Shown here piece after piece: positions 24,087-25,550 of a stretch of 25,550 nt of DNA. Origin of the DNA: Gammaproteobacteria bacterium (GTDB lineage Bacteria; Pseudomonadota; Gammaproteobacteria; Competibacterales; Competibacteraceae). The notes beneath the pieces were generated by a model that had not been told where the DNA came from, made no database searches, and was given only the letters and a program-made list of their open reading frames with translations. Location: positions 1-25,550 of the forward strand of contig JAIFNF010000214.1 in NCBI GenBank assembly GCA_020047885.1, written 5' to 3'. How positions within the stretch are numbered: position 1 is the first letter of the stretch; each line of letters opens with the position of its first letter. The translations under genes were made by a program, and so were the position numbers.

Positions 24087-24967
24087 GAGCGCAGCTCCCG
24101 ACCGGTCAGTTCCAGAAATAAATCTTCCAGCGTTCGCGGACGAATTTGTAACCGCGCCAGCGAAATGTTCCGCGCCAGCAATTCCTGAATGGCGGCGTTC
24201 ACGTCGCGGGTGAGAATGTCCACGGTATCGTGCCCCTGGATGACGGTATGTGCGCCGAGTGGAGCCGGGTTTGGGAAATCGGCCAGCGGTAATTGCAGCA
24301 CCACATCGTCAAAATGCGCCGCCAGCAGTTCGCGGGGAGAGCCTTGAGCGATGATCCGGCCATGATCCATGATGGCGACTTCGTCGCAGAGGTGATAAGC
24401 CTCTTCCATGTAGTGCGTGGTCAACACAACGGTTTTGCCCTGCGCCTTGATGCGCTGGATCAGTTCCCAGAAATTGCGCCGAGCCTGTGGATCGAGGCCG
24501 GTGGTCGGTTCGTCCAAAAACAGCAGCTCGGGGTCATTGACCAGCGCAATCGCCAGTAGTAAACGCTGGCGTTGACCGCCGGAGAGTTTGCGGGCGTCCC
24601 GGTCAAGAAATTCGTCCAATGCACAGATTTCCGCCAGTTCGGCAATGGGCAGGGTGCGGGGGTAGAATCTGCCGAACATCGAGAGATTCTCGCGCCCGGT
24701 GATGTGATCTTGCAGCGCCGTGGACTGGAACATGATGCCGATGTCCTGGCGGAAGCGCGGCCCCAGCGGTTTATCCCGGTAACGGATCGCGCCGCTGGAA
24801 GGTTCCTGAATGCCTTCCAGCATCTCCACGGTGGTCGTTTTGCCGGCTCCGTTCGGACCCAGCAGGCCAAAACAGCAACCGGCAGAAATGGCCAAGTCAA
24901 CCCCATTGACGGCCTGAACGCCGCGAAAGTGTTTGACCAGACCGTGAGTCTCGAGCAGAGCGGTCAC
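24083..24967 (-). CDS. ABC exporter ATP-binding protein
   Basis: The cytoplasmic ATPase of the exporter, 294 residues. It has Walker A GPNGAGKT (37-44), a Q-loop in IGIMFQSTA, signature LSGGQ (128-132), Walker B LLFLDEP (148-154), and H-loop His185 in TTHYMEEA. After about residue 220 it has a C-terminal extension, typical of the DrrA/CcmA class. The GTG start at 24967 is 20 bases after the rpoC stop. A perfect hairpin overlaps the start region (listed separately). It is coupled to the permease gene by a GTGA overlap. The position right after rpoC suggests expression partly by readthrough from the rpoBC operon. Confidence 0.93.
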   Translation of the reverse strand: MTALLETHGLVKHFRGVQAVNGVDLAISAGCCFGLLGPNGAGKTTTVEMLEGIQEPSSGAIRYRDKPLGPRFRQDIGIMFQSTALQDHITGRENLSMFGRFYPRTLPIAELAEICALDEFLDRDARKLSGGQRQRLLLAIALVNDPELLFLDEPTTGLDPQARRNFWELIQRIKAQGKTVVLTTHYMEEAYHLCDEVAIMDHGRIIAQGSPRELLAAHFDDVVLQLPLADFPNPAPLGAHTVIQGHDTVDILTRDVNAAIQELLARNISLARLQIRPRTLEDLFLELTGRELRS

Positions 24968-24983
24968 CGGATTCCCGATCCGG
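24967..24983 (-). promoter_or_regulatory. Hairpin between rpoC and the ABC ATPase start
   Basis: On the minus strand CCGGAT pairs perfectly with ATCCGG around the loop CGGGA. The stem begins five bases after the rpoC stop and includes the G of the ATPase GTG. The purine-rich CGGGA loop is the only candidate ribosome binding site. There is no T-run, so it is not a terminator. It may tune translation of the exporter. Confidence 0.4.
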
Positions 24984-24987
24984 AGGC

Positions 24988-25550
<563 letters not shown>

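Overview
The window looks like ordinary chromosomal DNA of a gammaproteobacterium outside the Enterobacterales. It starts at the 3' end of rpoC (minus strand, right edge). It also carries close homologues of enteric YdfG, QmcA/YbbJ, Slt70, MsrA, CysD and CysN. Base composition is moderately GC-rich and coding density is high. I see no rRNA, tRNA, CRISPR array, prophage or transposase. The species assignment is inference only.

Layout from left to right. A plus-strand block (205-4349) holds a small lytic transglycosylase, a DUF1285 protein, an unrecognised membrane-anchored protein, and the QmcA (SPFH)/NfeD membrane pair. A minus-strand sulfate block (9816 down to 4411) runs cysD, cysNC (fused GTPase and APS kinase), an SLC13-type transporter with RCK_C domains, then ydfG. 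A 451-base intergenic region separates it from a single-domain rhodanese (10268-10762, plus). A minus-strand polyphosphate block follows: pap (tandem PPK2 domains) and then ppk1. A copy of a palindromic repeat lies on each side of ppk1. Diverging from pap are two periplasmic lytic transglycosylases: a DUF4124-like/SLT protein and full-length Slt70.

From 17931 to 21830 on the minus strand, an ADP-ribosylglycohydrolase-family gene precedes a large Hsp70-like gene. That gene appears broken. There is no ATG/GTG/TTG in front of the conserved phosphate-1 motif (ATC sits where the start is expected), a frameshift lies near 19720, and a widespread palindromic element is inserted in frame in the C-terminal half. 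Next come msrA (minus), a divergent LprI-like secreted protein (plus), a two-gene ABC-2 exporter (minus) starting 20 bases after rpoC, and the C-terminal end of rpoC.

Functionally the window combines cell-wall turnover (three transglycosylases), sulfate activation, polyphosphate and nucleotide metabolism, and protein repair. I found no clear undescribed defence or mobile system. The items most worth a second look are the decaying Hsp70 gene, the several families of palindromic repeats, the inverted repeat around the DUF1285 promoter, and the ABC exporter placed directly behind rpoC.
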